A model generated the notes under the pieces. It was not told the origin of the DNA. It saw only the letters and a program-made list of their open reading frames with translations, and ran no database searches. From Hemibagrus wyckioides (lineage: Eukaryota; Chordata; Actinopteri; Siluriformes; Bagridae), in assembly GCF_019097595.1 (NCBI RefSeq), contig NC_080717.1, forward strand, positions 19,022,336-19,086,335: a DNA stretch of 64,000 nt, read 5' to 3'. Every line of letters starts with the position of its first letter. The stretch's first letter is position 1. Of the stretch, positions 1-12,703 are shown piece after piece. Made by a program: the position numbers and the translations under genes.

Positions 1-867
1 TACAATGGAGTAAGTAAATTGCTCTGTTTTTTTGTTGTTGTGAGGCATTTTTTGTGCGAGGTTATGCTCCATGATGAAGTTATTGATCCCGTCTAAACAC
101 GACTTCCAGTGTGCCTTTTCAGAGTGATGAATGTGCAGTGTTAAAAGCATGGTTTTTTTCCTGACATATTTCTAGCCACTGATTAACAGTCCGAGATACA
201 AAGAGCCAAGTGACAGAATGGGGGTGAATTTTCTGATGACGGCGAGCACGACGGTCACGTGAGATGCAGCCTTCATTTCCGAGGCAGGAGAGAAGCCTGA
301 CATGTGCCCTGCTTATATAACAAGTCATCAACACATCATCATGTCGGTCTGAGACGGAAGTGCATGGGTGTGAGAAGTGTCATGGATGACACCGTGTATG
401 ACGAACGGCTTTTTAGAGCACCCGGTGCGGTGGAAACGGGTCAGCTTTCAGCTTTAGAGCAAGTGACAACATAAACTAATGTAGTGAAAGAAGAGGTGAA
501 ATGAAGGACATACAAGGACTGAGTGAACGCAACACGATCCGCATCTAGATGACTCGTGTCATATGGTATTAACTGAACCCGCAGTGCTGTTTAGCTCTTT
601 GCAGAAATATGAAAGGGCAAAAGAATAGCTGAGGTGCTGATTACAGATGGACTCTTTGAGCTCTCAAAGCCTTGGCTCTTTTTCATGTGAGAATGAAAGC
701 TAACCACAAGGGATTTAACTTCTACTGTCAATTCAATACAGGACCCAGTGTCTCTGTGTTCACTGTGACTTGAATCAGCGTAGATGTGGGAGTCATTTTG
801 ATCTTTAGTTGTTACTGTTACTGAGTTCATAAGATGGGCAGAAAAAAGGATTGTGGACAATCATATC
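1..867. other. Non-coding or unassigned stretch
   Basis: No gene was recognised. A 71-codon open frame at 119-334 on the minus strand matches no family I know and lacks support from splice sites or a continuing frame: it stops at 119 and the following sequence is open only in another frame. Between it and the next repeat I see no structured element. Confidence 0.5.
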
Positions 868-1265
868 TTTATGTGTTTGTTTTAGTCCCTCTTTAGCAGT
901 TATAATAATCTCTACTCTTCTGGGAAGGCTTTCCATTAGATTTTAGAGCGTGGCTGTGGGGATTTGCTCATTCAGCCTTAAAAGCATTAATGAGGTCAGG
1001 CACTGATGTTCTGTGAAGGTGTTCTGTGGAGTTGAGGTCAGGGTTCTGTGCAGGCCACTCGAGTTTTTCCACATTAACCATGGCAAATCATGCCTTTATG
1101 AATGGTGCTTTGAGCAAGGGGCATTGCCATGCTGGAGCAGGTTTAGGTTTCTCAGTTCATGTGAGGGGAAACTCTAAAGCTACAGTCCAAAAAGACATTC
1201 TAGACATTTCTGTTCGGGGATAAGGATGTCCACAAACCTTTGACCATAAACTGTATAGTGTATGC
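868..1265 (-). mobile_element. Rearranged non-autonomous Tc1-like element (MITE)
   Basis: The left part (about 900-1075), read on the minus strand, corresponds to the C-terminal end of a Tc1-like transposase. It covers the stretch that ends with the SLPRR-type motif and the WPAxSPDLN block upstream of it. The right part (about 1100-1210), read on the plus strand, corresponds to the central part of the same transposase (the HRGIV...VKGN region). It ends with a degenerate terminal repeat of the TTTGGCCATATAGTGTA type at about 1237-1263. The two parts face each other, so this is a rearranged deletion derivative and cannot encode transposase. A second copy with the same architecture lies at 9172-9596. 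Family assignment is from memory of common teleost repeats. Confidence 0.72.
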
Positions 1266-1645
1266 AAGTATAATTCTAGCAGGAACAGCCATTGTCAATC
1301 ACACAGCAAACTACATATACAACAAGACAGATGGACAAACACACAAGGGCAACAGCATGAGAGTTGGAAATTTATGAATCACTCACCGTGGTGTGTTTGA
1401 GAGCACAATGATGTGCAGTAGACTTGTATTAGTAAAATCATTCAGAGAAAAACATCAGTCCACACGCATGCTGATGCTTTCAGCTTAACGGCACCATCTC
1501 TACACAATTTATAACAGCGCAAAGCGCTAGATTGAAGTGGGGTAATAAATCAGGAAAATAATGACTACTTAAATAATGACTATCTACAACTATGCATGCT
1601 CATTAAGGATTAATGAAGTAATAAATTGCTGTGAAGTTTCACCCG
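1266..1645. other. Unique non-coding stretch
   Basis: No gene or repeat was recognised. The sequence is AT-rich with no long open frame of interest. Confidence 0.5.
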
Positions 1646-1946
1646 GGCGGCATGCTGGTGCAGAGAGCAGTGGTGCTGCCTCACAGCTATGGATCCCAGG
1701 GTTCCATCTTGAGCTCGTGTCTGTGTGGAGTTTCACATATTCTCCAATGTATCTGTGTGGGTCTCCATAACGGTATTCGATTTCCTCATAAAAGCATGCC
1801 GGTAGGTGAATTGTGGTGAATTGTGCACCAGGTGTGAATGTATGAGTGCATGCCATCCTGGGTGTATTCCTACCTCATCCCCAGTGTTCCCAGGATAGAC
1901 TCTGGATGCATCACTGAAGCACTTACAGTAGGTGAATGATGAAGAC
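1646..1946 (+). mobile_element. tRNA-derived SINE-like repeat, diverged
   Basis: The 5' part resembles the tRNA-like head of the common fish repeat that begins GGCGGCACGGTGGTGCAG, followed by GCTGCCTCACAGC. The body shows its recognisable blocks in order: CTGTGTGGAGTTTCACAT, the TGTGGGT...CCTC segment, CATGCCGGTAGGTGAATTG, CAGGTGTGAATGTATGAG, then ATCCTGGGTGTATTCCTACC and CCAGTGTTCCCAGGATAG. The copy is old: the B box is degraded and part of the middle is lost. A minus-strand copy of the same family lies at 57238-57432. The family name is not certain (DANA/mermaid-like in general layout). Confidence 0.75.
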
Positions 1947-2340
1947 ATCAGACATTTTCTTAAACATTACATAACAAACGTATCTAGTAATCTCTCTCAC
2001 TCCCTACACATACTACTCCTGAGATACCAGTGTTGACCTCTTCTGCCTGATCCATCCTGATGCCCTATTTCTGGTTGGTGAATCACTCACTGCTGCTGAG
2101 GATGGACTCTCAGCCTAAAGATACATGACATTACTGTAGATGGTAGCACAGTGAAACCATGAAGATGGATGCGGATGTTCGTTACCTTGAGGGCTGCAAT
2201 TGCTGTGAAGAGTCAAGTCATAATACAGTCAAATAGATTTCAATTTAAGACTATATTGAATTCAGAACTGACTCTGATGCTTAGATTCATGTGTTGGTCA
2301 TGTGCACATAAATTCCCGGTTACACAATTGCACTTTTTGA
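1947..2340. other. Unique non-coding stretch
   Basis: Nothing recognised beyond short AT-rich tracts. Confidence 0.5.
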
Positions 2341-2834
2341 TTATTTAATAAACCTTGGCATATGAATTTAATTGGAGGCAAAATTTGTATTTTCCCATAA
2401 GAAATAATGTAAGATTTCCGTTCCAGCCACACAAAAACATTACCAATATTACTGATACACGAAGCGTATGTAAACTGTATGGCTGCTTACAAAGAACTGA
2501 CCCAAGCCAAGCATTCCATGTCAAGGGTCCTCACAGGAAGTTGTTCCACCAAGCTTGAGCTAAAAACAGAACAGACCACTCATGCCACCAATCTGTCAAC
2601 AGAAAAATGGGGGGAAAAATCACCTAGCCTTTGTTGGCATCGTGGGTTCGAAACAGCATTCACTGAAAACTAGCTTCACGTGGCTTTCCACTGACGCAAA
2701 CAAGTTTTGAACGACTCCTGGACGTACGCGCAATTTAGCCGGCGTTCGGTTCGGTTTGTTCTTATGCTGAATGCATAAATTCTTAAAAATTTTTAAGGGA
2801 GAGCATTCGTATGCAGAGGTTCCACTGTATACAT
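2341..2834. mobile_element. pogo/Tigger-like MITE relic
   Basis: The right end reads GAGGTTCCACTGTA, the typical terminal repeat of short non-autonomous Tc1/mariner (pogo/Tigger-type) elements. The left end (ACCTTGGCATATGAATTTAATTGG, broken here by divergence) and the block TTTTCCCATAAGAAATAATGTA at about 2391-2412 also match such elements. The inner part (TTCGGTTCGGTTTG, CATTCGTATGCAGAGGTTCC) fits the opposite arm. There is no transposase coding. The left terminal repeat is badly decayed, so the exact start is uncertain. Confidence 0.55.
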
Positions 2835-2862
2835 TTACAAAAGAAGATTATTTACACTAGCA

Positions 2863-3042
2863 CTCGGTGTCACCCGGGTCCGTTTCCTTCAAGGTTTCTT
2901 TCTCATGTCGTCTCACGGAGCTTTTCCTTGGTGCACTCACCTCTGACTTGCTCATTAGTAATAAATGTATAAACGTGTATCCATATTTCTGCAAATTTAC
3001 ATCCATATTTCTGTAAAGCTGCTATACAAAATAAAAAATGGA
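2863..3042 (+). mobile_element. LINE-type 3' tail fragment (teleost)
   Basis: The order of blocks matches a very common fish non-LTR 3' tail: GTGTCACCCGGGTCC, CTTCAAGGTTTCTTTCTCAT, GTCGTCTCACGGAGCTTTTC, TTGCTCATTAG, then GTAAAGCTGCTATACAAAAT. Two short segments that end in CCATATTTCTG repeat each other just before the end. No reverse-transcriptase coding is present, so this is a 5'-truncated insertion. A second copy lies at 25503-25660. Confidence 0.7.
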
Positions 3043-6000
3043 GTGAAACTGAAAGAAGACTGAGTGTCTGTGAGTGTTCGCAAAGCAACCTTATAAACAA
3101 TGAAAAATGAAAAACATTCCCGTGTGTCTCATTCCTGGTATGCGAAAAATGCTAGGTATGAGTTGCAAGCTCTGCACCTGGGTCTGTTGTAGCTACTTGA
3201 ATAAACAGCATCCCAGACTACGAGTCCGGCTAAGAGCAGCCTCTGTGTGGGCTGTGTGAAATGAATGATTGTGCTAGGCGGAGGTTTGGGGCATAATGTC
3301 GACGGAAAAAAAAAACACACTTGGATGATTATGTGGGCTGTACAGCCCTACGGCTGGCTACGAGAATTAAACCGTAATGGCTGCAGTTAAATATGTAATG
3401 GCCTGATGCAGCTCTGGACCACAAACTGAATTCCCTTATACGCACAATCAGGTGAGCTCAGTGGCTGTAAAGATTACCTGCCAACCTACATGAGCTCATA
3501 GGCTGTTCTGCTTCACAGACAGGCAGCTCTGTGTTACTGAATGCACATGAACACTATCTGAAATATCTTGAACGAAACGTGTTAATCGAGGTGTTAATAG
3601 GACATGCTTGAATGTAGCTGGCTGTTAAAGTGCTTATTGATTGGGTGAGATGCACTGTTCATTTCCAAATCCAAATCCGCTATTAGTGTGAGCCGGCTAA
3701 ATGCTAATGTGCGTCTTTGGAGTGGCTTGTGCCCCCGTTTGAAAGTGCACTGGAGTGACAAATCTTTGTGGGGCCTCTGTCACTTATGATTAAGTGACTT
3801 CCTAAGGAGCCAGATCTTTACAGGGCCAAATCGATAGAGACCTCATTTTAAGCACCCTAAATGTCATTTAAAGGTAGACAGGCAGCACACGGGTCATTAG
3901 GAAGCTCCTGTCAGGCTGCTAAAGAACAAAAAAACAAAAACCCAGCCCTGATCCAGCAGGAGTGCATGCAGATGAGGTGTGTTGTCACTGGAAGGATAAT
4001 CAGCTGTACCGCATCAAATAGGTAGTCTAGATACAACCCTTTTCATACTAATCACCGCTGACACACCTGCTTTCATCCCTGCTACAGTAATGACTCTTTG
4101 CTTAACACTATCGTAAGGTTCTGGCTAGAATTTTAGCATAAGACTCACAGAAGCCTCAGTGTTCTGAGCCTGAGGAGAAAGTAAAAATGAGCTTCTACAT
4201 ATTCCTTACAGGTAAAAGACAGTGGGGCTAACATCAGATATCATTAGCATTAAACGTCACTGACGTTAGCTAGCTCCATGCAGTGTGCTCAATAAACACA
4301 TCGGGTTCCCCGGTGTAACCTGTAGCTGAAGGTCAGATAGCACACTTTTACACACGTTTTTTGGTTGTACCTTAACATGTATTGCGTGCTCTAATTTATA
4401 TAAATAAAGTCAAAATTAGTGCAAGTATAAGAGGAAGAAGTTCAGAGTTCAAACCGTGAAGAAAACAGTCAGGAAAATAAATAATAAAAAAATTCAAGTC
4501 ATCTTTCGAGTAATCCTTCGAGGAATTAAAGATTTGTAAATGTAAATTAGTGATGTGGCTTTATAACCTTATAATACAGCGGAAATAATAACATGTACCC
4601 ATGCAAATGAGCTAAAAAACACTTCCTATACACTAAGGCTGATTATTGGTTATTGGATAAATAGGCTATATTCCTCACGGGTATTTGTGGTAGGGGTTTA
4701 GGGAGGGGCTGAAACGGAGATATGAAAGACGGGCTGTGTTTCAGACTAATCTCATTACCTTGTTTTCTCCCTTGTTTGGGATGAGATGAGAATGATAAGC
4801 GTGAACACAAATGAGTACTTCATAACGTTAAATAAAGAAGCAGAACACAGGTCTTATCGACACCACCTTTTGTTTATGTAGCAAACAAATCTCTCTCCCT
4901 CTCTCTCCTTCACACACACACACACACGGAAGAATAGAGTGTGCTCATGTGACGCACACAATACTGAGAGCAGAAAAAAAAACCCAACTTAGCACAATGG
5001 GACATCCAGAATTTTCCTGAACCCTCCAAATGTTAAATCTTCCAAGCGTGTACATTTCTGTGCACGTTACCTTTACATATTTTTCATTTTGAACAGAAAA
5101 TGGCATTTCTATTTTAGCACCTACAGTACAATTTTCATCAAATGCTTATTTTTTAAAATTACCGCTTAAATGTTTCTACTACTACGTCCCACTACACGGA
5201 CTCTACAGATCAAATGCGGATGGAATAAAAACCTAATTTCAGTTCATTTCAGTGTGAACAGAATCAACCTGAAAATATACAAGTAGGCTGTACTCTGTTT
5301 AATATAATAAAATGTACTCTGAAATCTTTCAGAAAAGAGACGGGATCACCTTATGAGGGAGCAACTTTTGGGTGATTAATATTCAGGATAACTGCGGCAC
5401 CTGGAAGATCATGCCGATTTCTTCAGCTGCCATGTCGTCCTCCTTTACCGTCAGCCTATTTGCTATTTTTAAGAAGCCTGTACAGTAGTGATCCAAATTA
5501 GCAGTCCATCACGCGCTAACGACAGTCTTTACTCTCTCTTCCGGCGACTGCTAAACAGATCTGTGCCGTTCGAGATTTCGTCTGAAATGATAAACACGAG
5601 CAAAGGAGCAGAATATGATTTTGTCATATTTATTGAAGGAATCCTGCCAAAAGAAATGAATTTGCACCTGCTTTAAATTTCTTTGTCATGCCACGAGTAG
5701 TGCTTTTAATGGCTCATATGAAAGATATAGAGAAAAAACTCAGGGCTTTGTAGCTTTACATAATGATTTCTGTTTTTACCTAGCCTACTAGGGGCGATAT
5801 ATTCAGAGGAGAGTTAAAAAGACACCAAAGTGGTTCGTTTTTTCCACACAAATCTTTAAAATGTTTAACTAAACGGTGATATTAAACCCATTTCTGCTCT
5901 CTGAGCTGCCTCAAGTGCTTGTTCATAAGCATTTCAAATCTAAAGGTGTTAACTTCAACCTGAAAATTCAGTGTAAGGATCCCAGCGTCAGACAGAGGGG

Positions 6001-6150
6001 TGATTATTTTGATCTCCCGGTGATAAAATCATTCATTTGTTTGTACTGAGTCCCCATTTCGCCGGAATTTAATGTGAGCTGCTAATAATAAGTGTTAAAG
6101 GCAAAGCCTGTTTTGGACGCCCTGCTTGCATGTAGGAACACCTGCACCTC
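3043..6150. other. Long unique stretch, possible conserved non-coding sequence
   Basis: There is no gene in these 3.1 kb. The part at about 3560-3950 has low repeat content and homeodomain-like TAAT/ATTA and CTAAT motifs and looks like a candidate conserved non-coding element, but this is impression only. A CA microsatellite of about 16 bp lies at 4912-4927. A 62-codon open frame at 5488-5676 on the plus strand has no recognised domain and is probably chance. Confidence 0.45.
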
Positions 6151-6152
6151 TT

Positions 6153-6625
6153 CACATTCCTGCAATTATCTAATCAGCCAGTCATGTGACAGTGGCGCGA
6201 TGCATGAAATGGTGCGGATACAAGGCGAGCTGGAGCTTAATGTGCACTTCGTCAGAACATCAGAATGGGGGAAATATGTTTTCTCAGTGCATTTCACTGT
6301 GCCATGGTTTGTTGGCTCCAGACGAAAGGATTTGAGAGTTTCAGAAACTGCCGATCTCCTGGGATTTTCACACACAACAGTCTATAGTTTACACAGGAAG
6401 ATCTGAAAAACATCCAGCGGAGTTCTGTTTGCATTGTTGCTCAAAGAGAGGTCAGAGGCGAACAGCTAGACTAGTCGGGGGTAGAGTAACTCAAATAACC
6501 AGTCTTTACAACTGTATTGAGCAGAAAAGCATTGCAGAATTCTCAACACGCGCTGTCACATTGGGATGCGCTCCTGTCAGCCAAGGAGACTACAGTAAAT
6601 ACAGGATCTTCAAAAAACGGACATT
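6153..6625 (+). mobile_element. Tc1-like transposon relic, N-terminal transposase part
   Basis: The left side has GCAATTATCTAATCAGCC (6162-6179), the subterminal block of a common fish Tc1-like family. Downstream, around 6329-6405, one frame reads ...RVSETADLLGFSHTTVYSL, the helix-turn-helix DNA-binding region of Tc1-like transposases, followed by a stop. Sequence to about 6600 continues the DNA-binding region in other frames (VTQIT...; a CQPRR-like end), so several frameshifts have accumulated. The DDE catalytic part is absent. The same family occurs in opposite orientation at 31086-31745. Confidence 0.8.
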
Positions 6626-9171
6626 TTAAGTCACCTGGTCTTTGTACAATAGTAGATAGTGTACACGATCTGCATACCTATAAATGTTAGTTCAATTCCA
6701 AGTGCACTTACACTAAAACTCAAACGCTGAACTATTTTTGAATCAAAAAAATCCCTGCCTTTACAGAAACCAAATCCTGAGAGGTTGGATGTGGTTTTGC
6801 AGTAAATGCATGAGTTCTAATTCATGTTTGTTTACAAGGCTGGTAATCAGTACTCATTAGTGCACAGAGAACACTGCAGGCCGCTCTCGAAACCCCCCTT
6901 CCGCCCGTTACATAACAGTCACACACCACAAAACTAGCCCTGTGGGACCTTCAGCTGCTCTACTTCCAGCAGTAGGAACTGTGACACTAGAAGCAAACAC
7001 AGCCCAGGGCATACCTTAACAACACCTCATTGCGTATGGACAATGTGGGGAAAAAAAAAAACAACAACAAAAAAAAAAACTGGGTCGAGACTGTCTACAC
7101 TTTCCTGACCTGACATAAGCGGGGGAAAATAATGACTGGGCTGTGTGTCAGTTTCTAGCCGTGCTACTGGAGGTGTTTTCGTTCCAGATGGCAGGGTGCG
7201 AAATGGACGGTGGATACCATGCGCGTGACGCACATACACTCCAAATCTAGGCAGCAAAGACACAATGGAGAGAAATGGAACATATTATTCATACACCGTT
7301 ATGATTCACGGGACGATTGTAACAAGTCGTCATTTACGAGCCGTGTAATTTAAAAGACTTGCTATCAGGCTGAAAGAAGTCTTGTGCGTTTGGGAATTCT
7401 TCGTTCTGTGCTCGATGTTCTGCCCTTGTGAAAATGCCGGCCGCGGGGAGCTAGTTCGGGCCAGGACGGTTTGACTCATGTCTCAGTCACACCTAAACGC
7501 TCTGACAGTACACGCTTGTGTACTCCTTGTATTAGCAGCCTCTATTCCACCACATATCCACATGGGGAAACTCTTCTCTGCAGCCGCCATGTGACTTATT
7601 TAATGATCTGCATAATAATGGAATAATAAAGAGACGAATTGTAATCATTGTTGAGAGGCAAAATATAATTATAGCCAGTGGTGATCAGTGATGTCTGTAA
7701 GTGGTGAAATTAATTCGAGCCAACGTGAATAATCAGTGGAAACGAATCGGGAGAAGACTAAAAAACAGATCCAGAACACTCGAGAACGGTTGTAGAGCAC
7801 TGCTTATGTAACCAATCCCTTTAAAAAACCTTAGCTATGATGAGAAAAACTCATAGAATCTGTGGAATAACGTTTCCAGCACTATAGTATAAAATCTCCC
7901 TCGACCATGCCTGCAAGCGTAAACACGTTCGCAAGCGTTCCTCCGCCCCAGAATCTCATGCCTTTAAGAGCACGGAGATCCAAATCCTTTCATGCATAAA
8001 CATTTAAAGAACAAATATATAATTCGTTATGCTTTTTGTTTTTCTATGAACACCGAGAACCTGTTTAAAAAAACGCTGTGTGGCTGAACTGAAATGAGAT
8101 TACACGCATCGTATTTCTGCCGTTGGTGCAGGTTTGACTCGGCTACACGCTCTGACTGCTGGAAATTTTTGTAGAACAGCAAGCTCATTAAAATTAAACA
8201 CAAATTCATCCTCCTGCGTTATCTGCAGGAGCGAACAACGGCAAAAACCCGTGCGTATTCCGAACCCGAGGCATGCTGGCTTGTTATCCGAAACAAGCAG
8301 TGCTATTGAAAAGGTAATGTTCACCATAGTTACATAGCGTCTAGGTATTTGGGAGAAAAGTCACATAAACAACTCATGACCGGCGTCTGACGGATAAACA
8401 AAACTCGGAGAAAGTGTACGGTTTACGCCTTAGATGCACAATATCCTCGAGTCTTCACACTTTTATGGTGTCAAAAGCATCGCAGGATTTATAGCACGCC
8501 GTTTGCGGCGTCTCTGATATAGAGTTAGCGTTCGGTTCCAGATTATAAAGTCATAAATCCAGGTTGTGTCATCTTCGCTGTATTTGTGTCTTATAGAGAC
8601 ATAAATAGAGGACTGATAAAGAACTCCTCTTTTAAGCGTGCTGTTGTATTCTGGCTTTGTGAGGTTGATGAATGCGGCCTCGAATAGAAGCTCGGCTGTG
8701 TGTGCCTACTCAGCGACGCAGAACCTCCGACGGTTCTCGAAATAATGATTATAATCACCCGAGCTCAGCACTGATATGAGACTCAGCACTATAGCTACTG
8801 CCGAGAGCAGCCAAGTGGCCGCTAGCTGCGGTCTGAAACGGCAGATCGGCATTATGCTTTCCAGACAGTAAGAGTCCAGGCTTGCCAGAGTTTTTGTTGC
8901 TTCGGTAAGCAAAGCGTGAGAAAGGTGCGAACTGATATGAGGTAATGCAGTATACTGTACATGGAGGTACAAGGTAGAAGCTAACTAGTTTCACTGATAA
9001 AGCTCTGTTTAGGATTTCTACAGGAGTATACAGGTCACTGTTGGACATTCTCAGGAAAAGAAACATGAGACTTTTTTTGACATCTGATGCTGGATCTGGA
9101 TGTGAAATCTTTATGCCCTTGAGCAGAGAACATCATCCTGCAGGCACACACACACACAAAAAAACAAAACA
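6626..9171. other. Unique non-coding stretch
   Basis: No gene recognised. It contains an A-rich run at 7049-7080 and a short CpG-richer patch around 7430-7480. Open frames of 60-103 codons at 8027-8337 and 8706-9066 overlap one another on both strands with no recognisable domain; I treat them as chance. Confidence 0.45.
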
Positions 9172-9596
9172 CCAAATGGCCAAAAGTATATGGACACCTG
9201 ACTCTCAGAGCCATATGTGGACTATGCACTAGAAATTCTAGGTGTGCTGTAGCATTATTTCCTTTCACTGGAGATCCATGGCTTGCCAAGGTTAATGTGG
9301 AAGAACTCGTCTGGCCTGCACATAGCCCTGACCTTAACCTCACTGAACACCTTCGTTATGAACTGGAACGATGGCTGCACACCAAGCCTCCTCACCCGAC
9401 ATCAGTGCTTGACATCTTGAACTTTTAAGTTCAAATCCTCATAGCCACTTTCCAACTTCTAGGGGAAAGCCTTCCCAGAATAGAGGATGCTGTTAATAGA
9501 GTAAAGCAGGAACAGCTCAATATTAATTCCACTGCTTTTCAATTGAGATGTTCATTATTCAGTTATTCATTATTTATATTTGGCCATATAATCAAT
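9172..9596. mobile_element. Rearranged Tc1-like MITE, second copy
   Basis: Terminal repeats are visible at both ends: CAAATGGCCAAAAGTATATG at the left and ATTTGGCCATATAATC at the right. The left half holds the minus-strand image of the central transposase part (CTGTAGCATTATTTCCTTTC, about 9248-9268). The right half, on the plus strand, encodes the C-terminal block: VEELVWPAHSPDLN at about 9296-9340, then EHLRYELERW, then a degraded LPRI-type end at about 9465-9482. This is the same head-to-head rearrangement as the copy at 868-1265 but in opposite orientation. Confidence 0.78.
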
Positions 9597-9809
9597 TTCC
9601 ACAAGCCCTTGGAAAATACTGCAGCAGAATCAGAATACCTATAAAGAAAACTGGCCATGGGTCGGCAACTCTACTTTTTTATTTTAACACATTGCAGTTT
9701 CTGTGGCAGTTTAATTCCATCACAGGAATTTATTTAAATTACTTAGCCAGTGACTAGCTACATGGATAGATATACTAGGTCAAAAAGGCGAGGGAATTTA
9801 TAGGCTTTG

Positions 9810-10055
9810 CGTCAACGACGAAATGAGACAGCCTTTATTATTATCGCCACACATACATTACAGCGGAATTCTTTTCTTCACATATCCCAGCTAAGGAATT
9901 TGGGGTCAGAGCACAGGGGCAGCTATGATACATCACCCCGGGAGCAGAGAGGGTTAATGCTCAAATGCCCAGTAGTGGAGCTTGGTGGTGCTGGGGCAAT
10001 CTTCCGATCAACAACCCAGAGCCTTAACCACTTGACCCACCACTACATAGAGATG
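9810..10055 (-). mobile_element. tRNA-derived SINE, minus strand
   Basis: Read on the minus strand from about 10050 the copy starts with a tRNA-like head: GTGGTTAAGGCTCTGGGTTG, then GATCGGAAGATTGCCC. The body follows: CACCAAGCTCCACTACTGGG, AACCCTCTCTGCTCCCGGGG, ATGTATCATAGCTGCCCCTG, TGCTCTGACCCCAAATTCC, TGGGATATGTGAAGAAAAGA. It ends near 9820 with an AATAAAGGCTG tail. It is the same family as 33596-33795. No intact Pol III B box remains. Confidence 0.75.
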
Positions 10056-12703
10056 AATGACCAGTATATTTGGTTGTACTCTCTGCTTCAAGTTCATAAC
10101 GCTGGTCAAAATAGTAACATATAGCACCAGCACTAAAAAAGCCACATATTTCATTCCATAAACCAACCATATACTGTATAGACATTAAAGGTTAATGTTC
10201 ATATTGGAAAATTAGCTGGATTTTACGTATATCCCTTTATAGATACACCTGCCCTAGAGTTAGATCTCTAATTACGCATGACTGAAATAACATAATGTTG
10301 AAAGTGTCCTACTCCTCTTTGTTGTGGCTTTGTGATTGGGTCATTTTACCCCTGACATTCAGCAAATATTTCTTTGTTGTATCTATATCTAGCTAGGGTT
10401 ATGCTTGCAACTCAGACCTTTTGTTCCTGGTTCCATGTCTCCTGGCTTCCATAGTGTCCTGTTTCCTGGGCTTTTTTAGTGTGTTTCTGGTTTCCCAGCA
10501 ACAATTACAGGTCTGTCACCGTTTCTGGAAATTCCCAAATAAACACGCTGCATGTGTTACACAAAGTTGCTTCTAGTTCCCATGTGTCACACTCCCTTCA
10601 CAGACAGTCGGCAAAACCTATACAAAGGGCTCGGAGAAACCACTTTACAGTTCCAGGGCTTTGATCAAATTTAAGGCTGTGCTTTCTTTGGAGGAGTCAG
10701 GGAACTCAAAACTACCAGGGACAGAGCTCACAGAAACCCAGGGCAGAGTCGACCCTCTTTGAAAGTTTGCTCGCTCGCGCTGGCTTTCATCAGGCAGTCT
10801 GTGGCTTACTGATGACACACATCACAGGCAGGGAGGAAACTTACAGCTCACAGCTGCGTCAGAGGTGAAATGCACAATTGTCTGCTCCTTCTATCTCCGG
10901 CGGAATATGCTGAGGGATGGAGCATCTCTATATTTTTTATTTTATTTTTTTTGCTGTAGGGTTTCAAACTTTAATCGAGAGCTGGTGTATTGAAGCCGTC
11001 ACTGCAGGCTTCATAGTCATGAGGTGTTTAAAATGGTCTCCAAACTGTTTGTGGAGATGAAAAATCTTTCTGTCCCTGGCGTCATTTGCTGAAAGGAAAC
11101 GCTGCTAGCTCGGGCCCGACGTGCAAGACGACTATTCAGCCTGATGTTTTTCGGCTTAAGCTGCCGTGCCATATGGCATCTAGTTATTGCCTCCATTGAA
11201 ACAGATTTGCTCAAACAAAGCAAACCGATCCTTCAAATTAACCTTCCTGCTTCTTAGCTCTGATATGGGTTCTGTCAATTAGAGTACACTGAAGTGAACA
11301 TGCACAAATTCAAATGAGTTGTCATCCAATTCAAGTTAGCCGACAAAAATATTATCGAAATTTTTCTGAGGGGGAAAAAAAAAAAAGCGGAGATGCGGGA
11401 AATCCCGCTTCCTGTTTTCCCCCTCGGGCACGAATATTTCAGGAGGCTCTTATGTGCAGTGATCATCAGAACATTGAACAAACAAAAAAAATCTCTCATT
11501 TTAAATGATGTTAAATAACATGAGCACATAGTAACTGTACATAGTATCTGGCTTTCTTATTACTGCCAATTTGCTGGCTGCTTTCTTTTGTTTGGATCAG
11601 CCGGAAGGAAGTTTGGACAGACTGTAAGACACCTGAGGGTTTGCAATTACTGAGGATTCATGGAAAAAAAAAAAAAAAGAGAGCGCTGCCAGCACATGGG
11701 AACACTTGACCGACAAAGCAGGCAATGACAAACAGTCTGTGCAAGAGAAGAAGAGAGAACTGGCTGCTTTAGAGAAGTTAGCCTGGGAATCCTTAATGCT
11801 GCTTAAAAATCACGGCAATTTGCTGCAAGCAGAGTATCATTCCCCCCCCCCCAAAAAATAATAAAATAAAATAAATAAATAAATAAAACATTATGCAATG
11901 CTTAACAACCTTGGCAGGACGTGTGGGAATGATTAGTGAAAGAGTATTTCTCATTTACTAATGGAAGGCTCAAGACTTGTCAATATTATCATCTAAAAAC
12001 CACAGGCTGGATGAGGCTTGTCTGAGAATAGTAGGAATTTTGCATAATAAATCAGAATATCAGACAAATATGTGTTTGGAGAATTTATTCTGGTTCTTAG
12101 CCATGCAGCATGGCAGCGTGTTCACACTCAGGCGATAGAGTACTATCTGACACCCTTTCTGTTAAAATCAAAGCTTTCCCAGTGTTAGTACACACGCTAT
12201 GATGCTGAGAGACTTAACGCTAGGGGATTCGTATACTAAGCTGTTCGCACCTGTTTTTAGGCATCATTATAAAAGATCTCTGAATGATTGACTGTGCAAG
12301 TATTTCAGTACTACTTGAACAAACTAGTAAGAGGACTTGTTTGGGCTTAAATGTGTCTGAATTGCGATGATGCGCAAAATCCTTCTTGTCTGCAAGCTGA
12401 CTGTTGAGTCTGGAGGGAAATTTTTTTTTTTTTTTTAGCAGGGAAGGAGTAGGAGAAACATCAGATCAGTGACTGGTTATTAGGAATGTTGTGTACTTGA
12501 TGCATGTATCCGTATGCACACACTGTGGTTTAAGCTTTGTTATGATTCATTTGCAAATAATTTTCTTGCAGATGTTTGCTTGATACTTCAGACATAACTT
12601 TCATTGTTCTCGAGGATCTGCGTCTAAATCCACAGAGCTTCTGGCCATAATAAATGTTTGGGCATGTCAGGGCTGTGATATAATCGAATGAGGCAGCTGA
12701 CAT
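10056..12703. other. Unique non-coding stretch with homopolymer runs
   Basis: No gene. A T-rich part at 10930-10953, A runs at 11370-11386 and 11665-11680, a poly-C/A-rich AATAAA-type low-complexity block at 11843-11887, and a T run at 12420-12436 are present. A segment at about 10380-10530, rich in CCTGT/TTTCCTGG words, resembles decayed LTR-like fish repeats, with low certainty. Confidence 0.45.

Noticed and set aside
119..334. Small minus-strand gene at the window start
   Set aside because: No domain recognised, no supporting splice or promoter signals, and the neighbouring sequence is open only in another frame.
1026..1223. Small plus-strand gene of 65 codons
   Set aside because: It runs through a rearranged Tc1-like MITE, partly on the antisense strand of the transposase.
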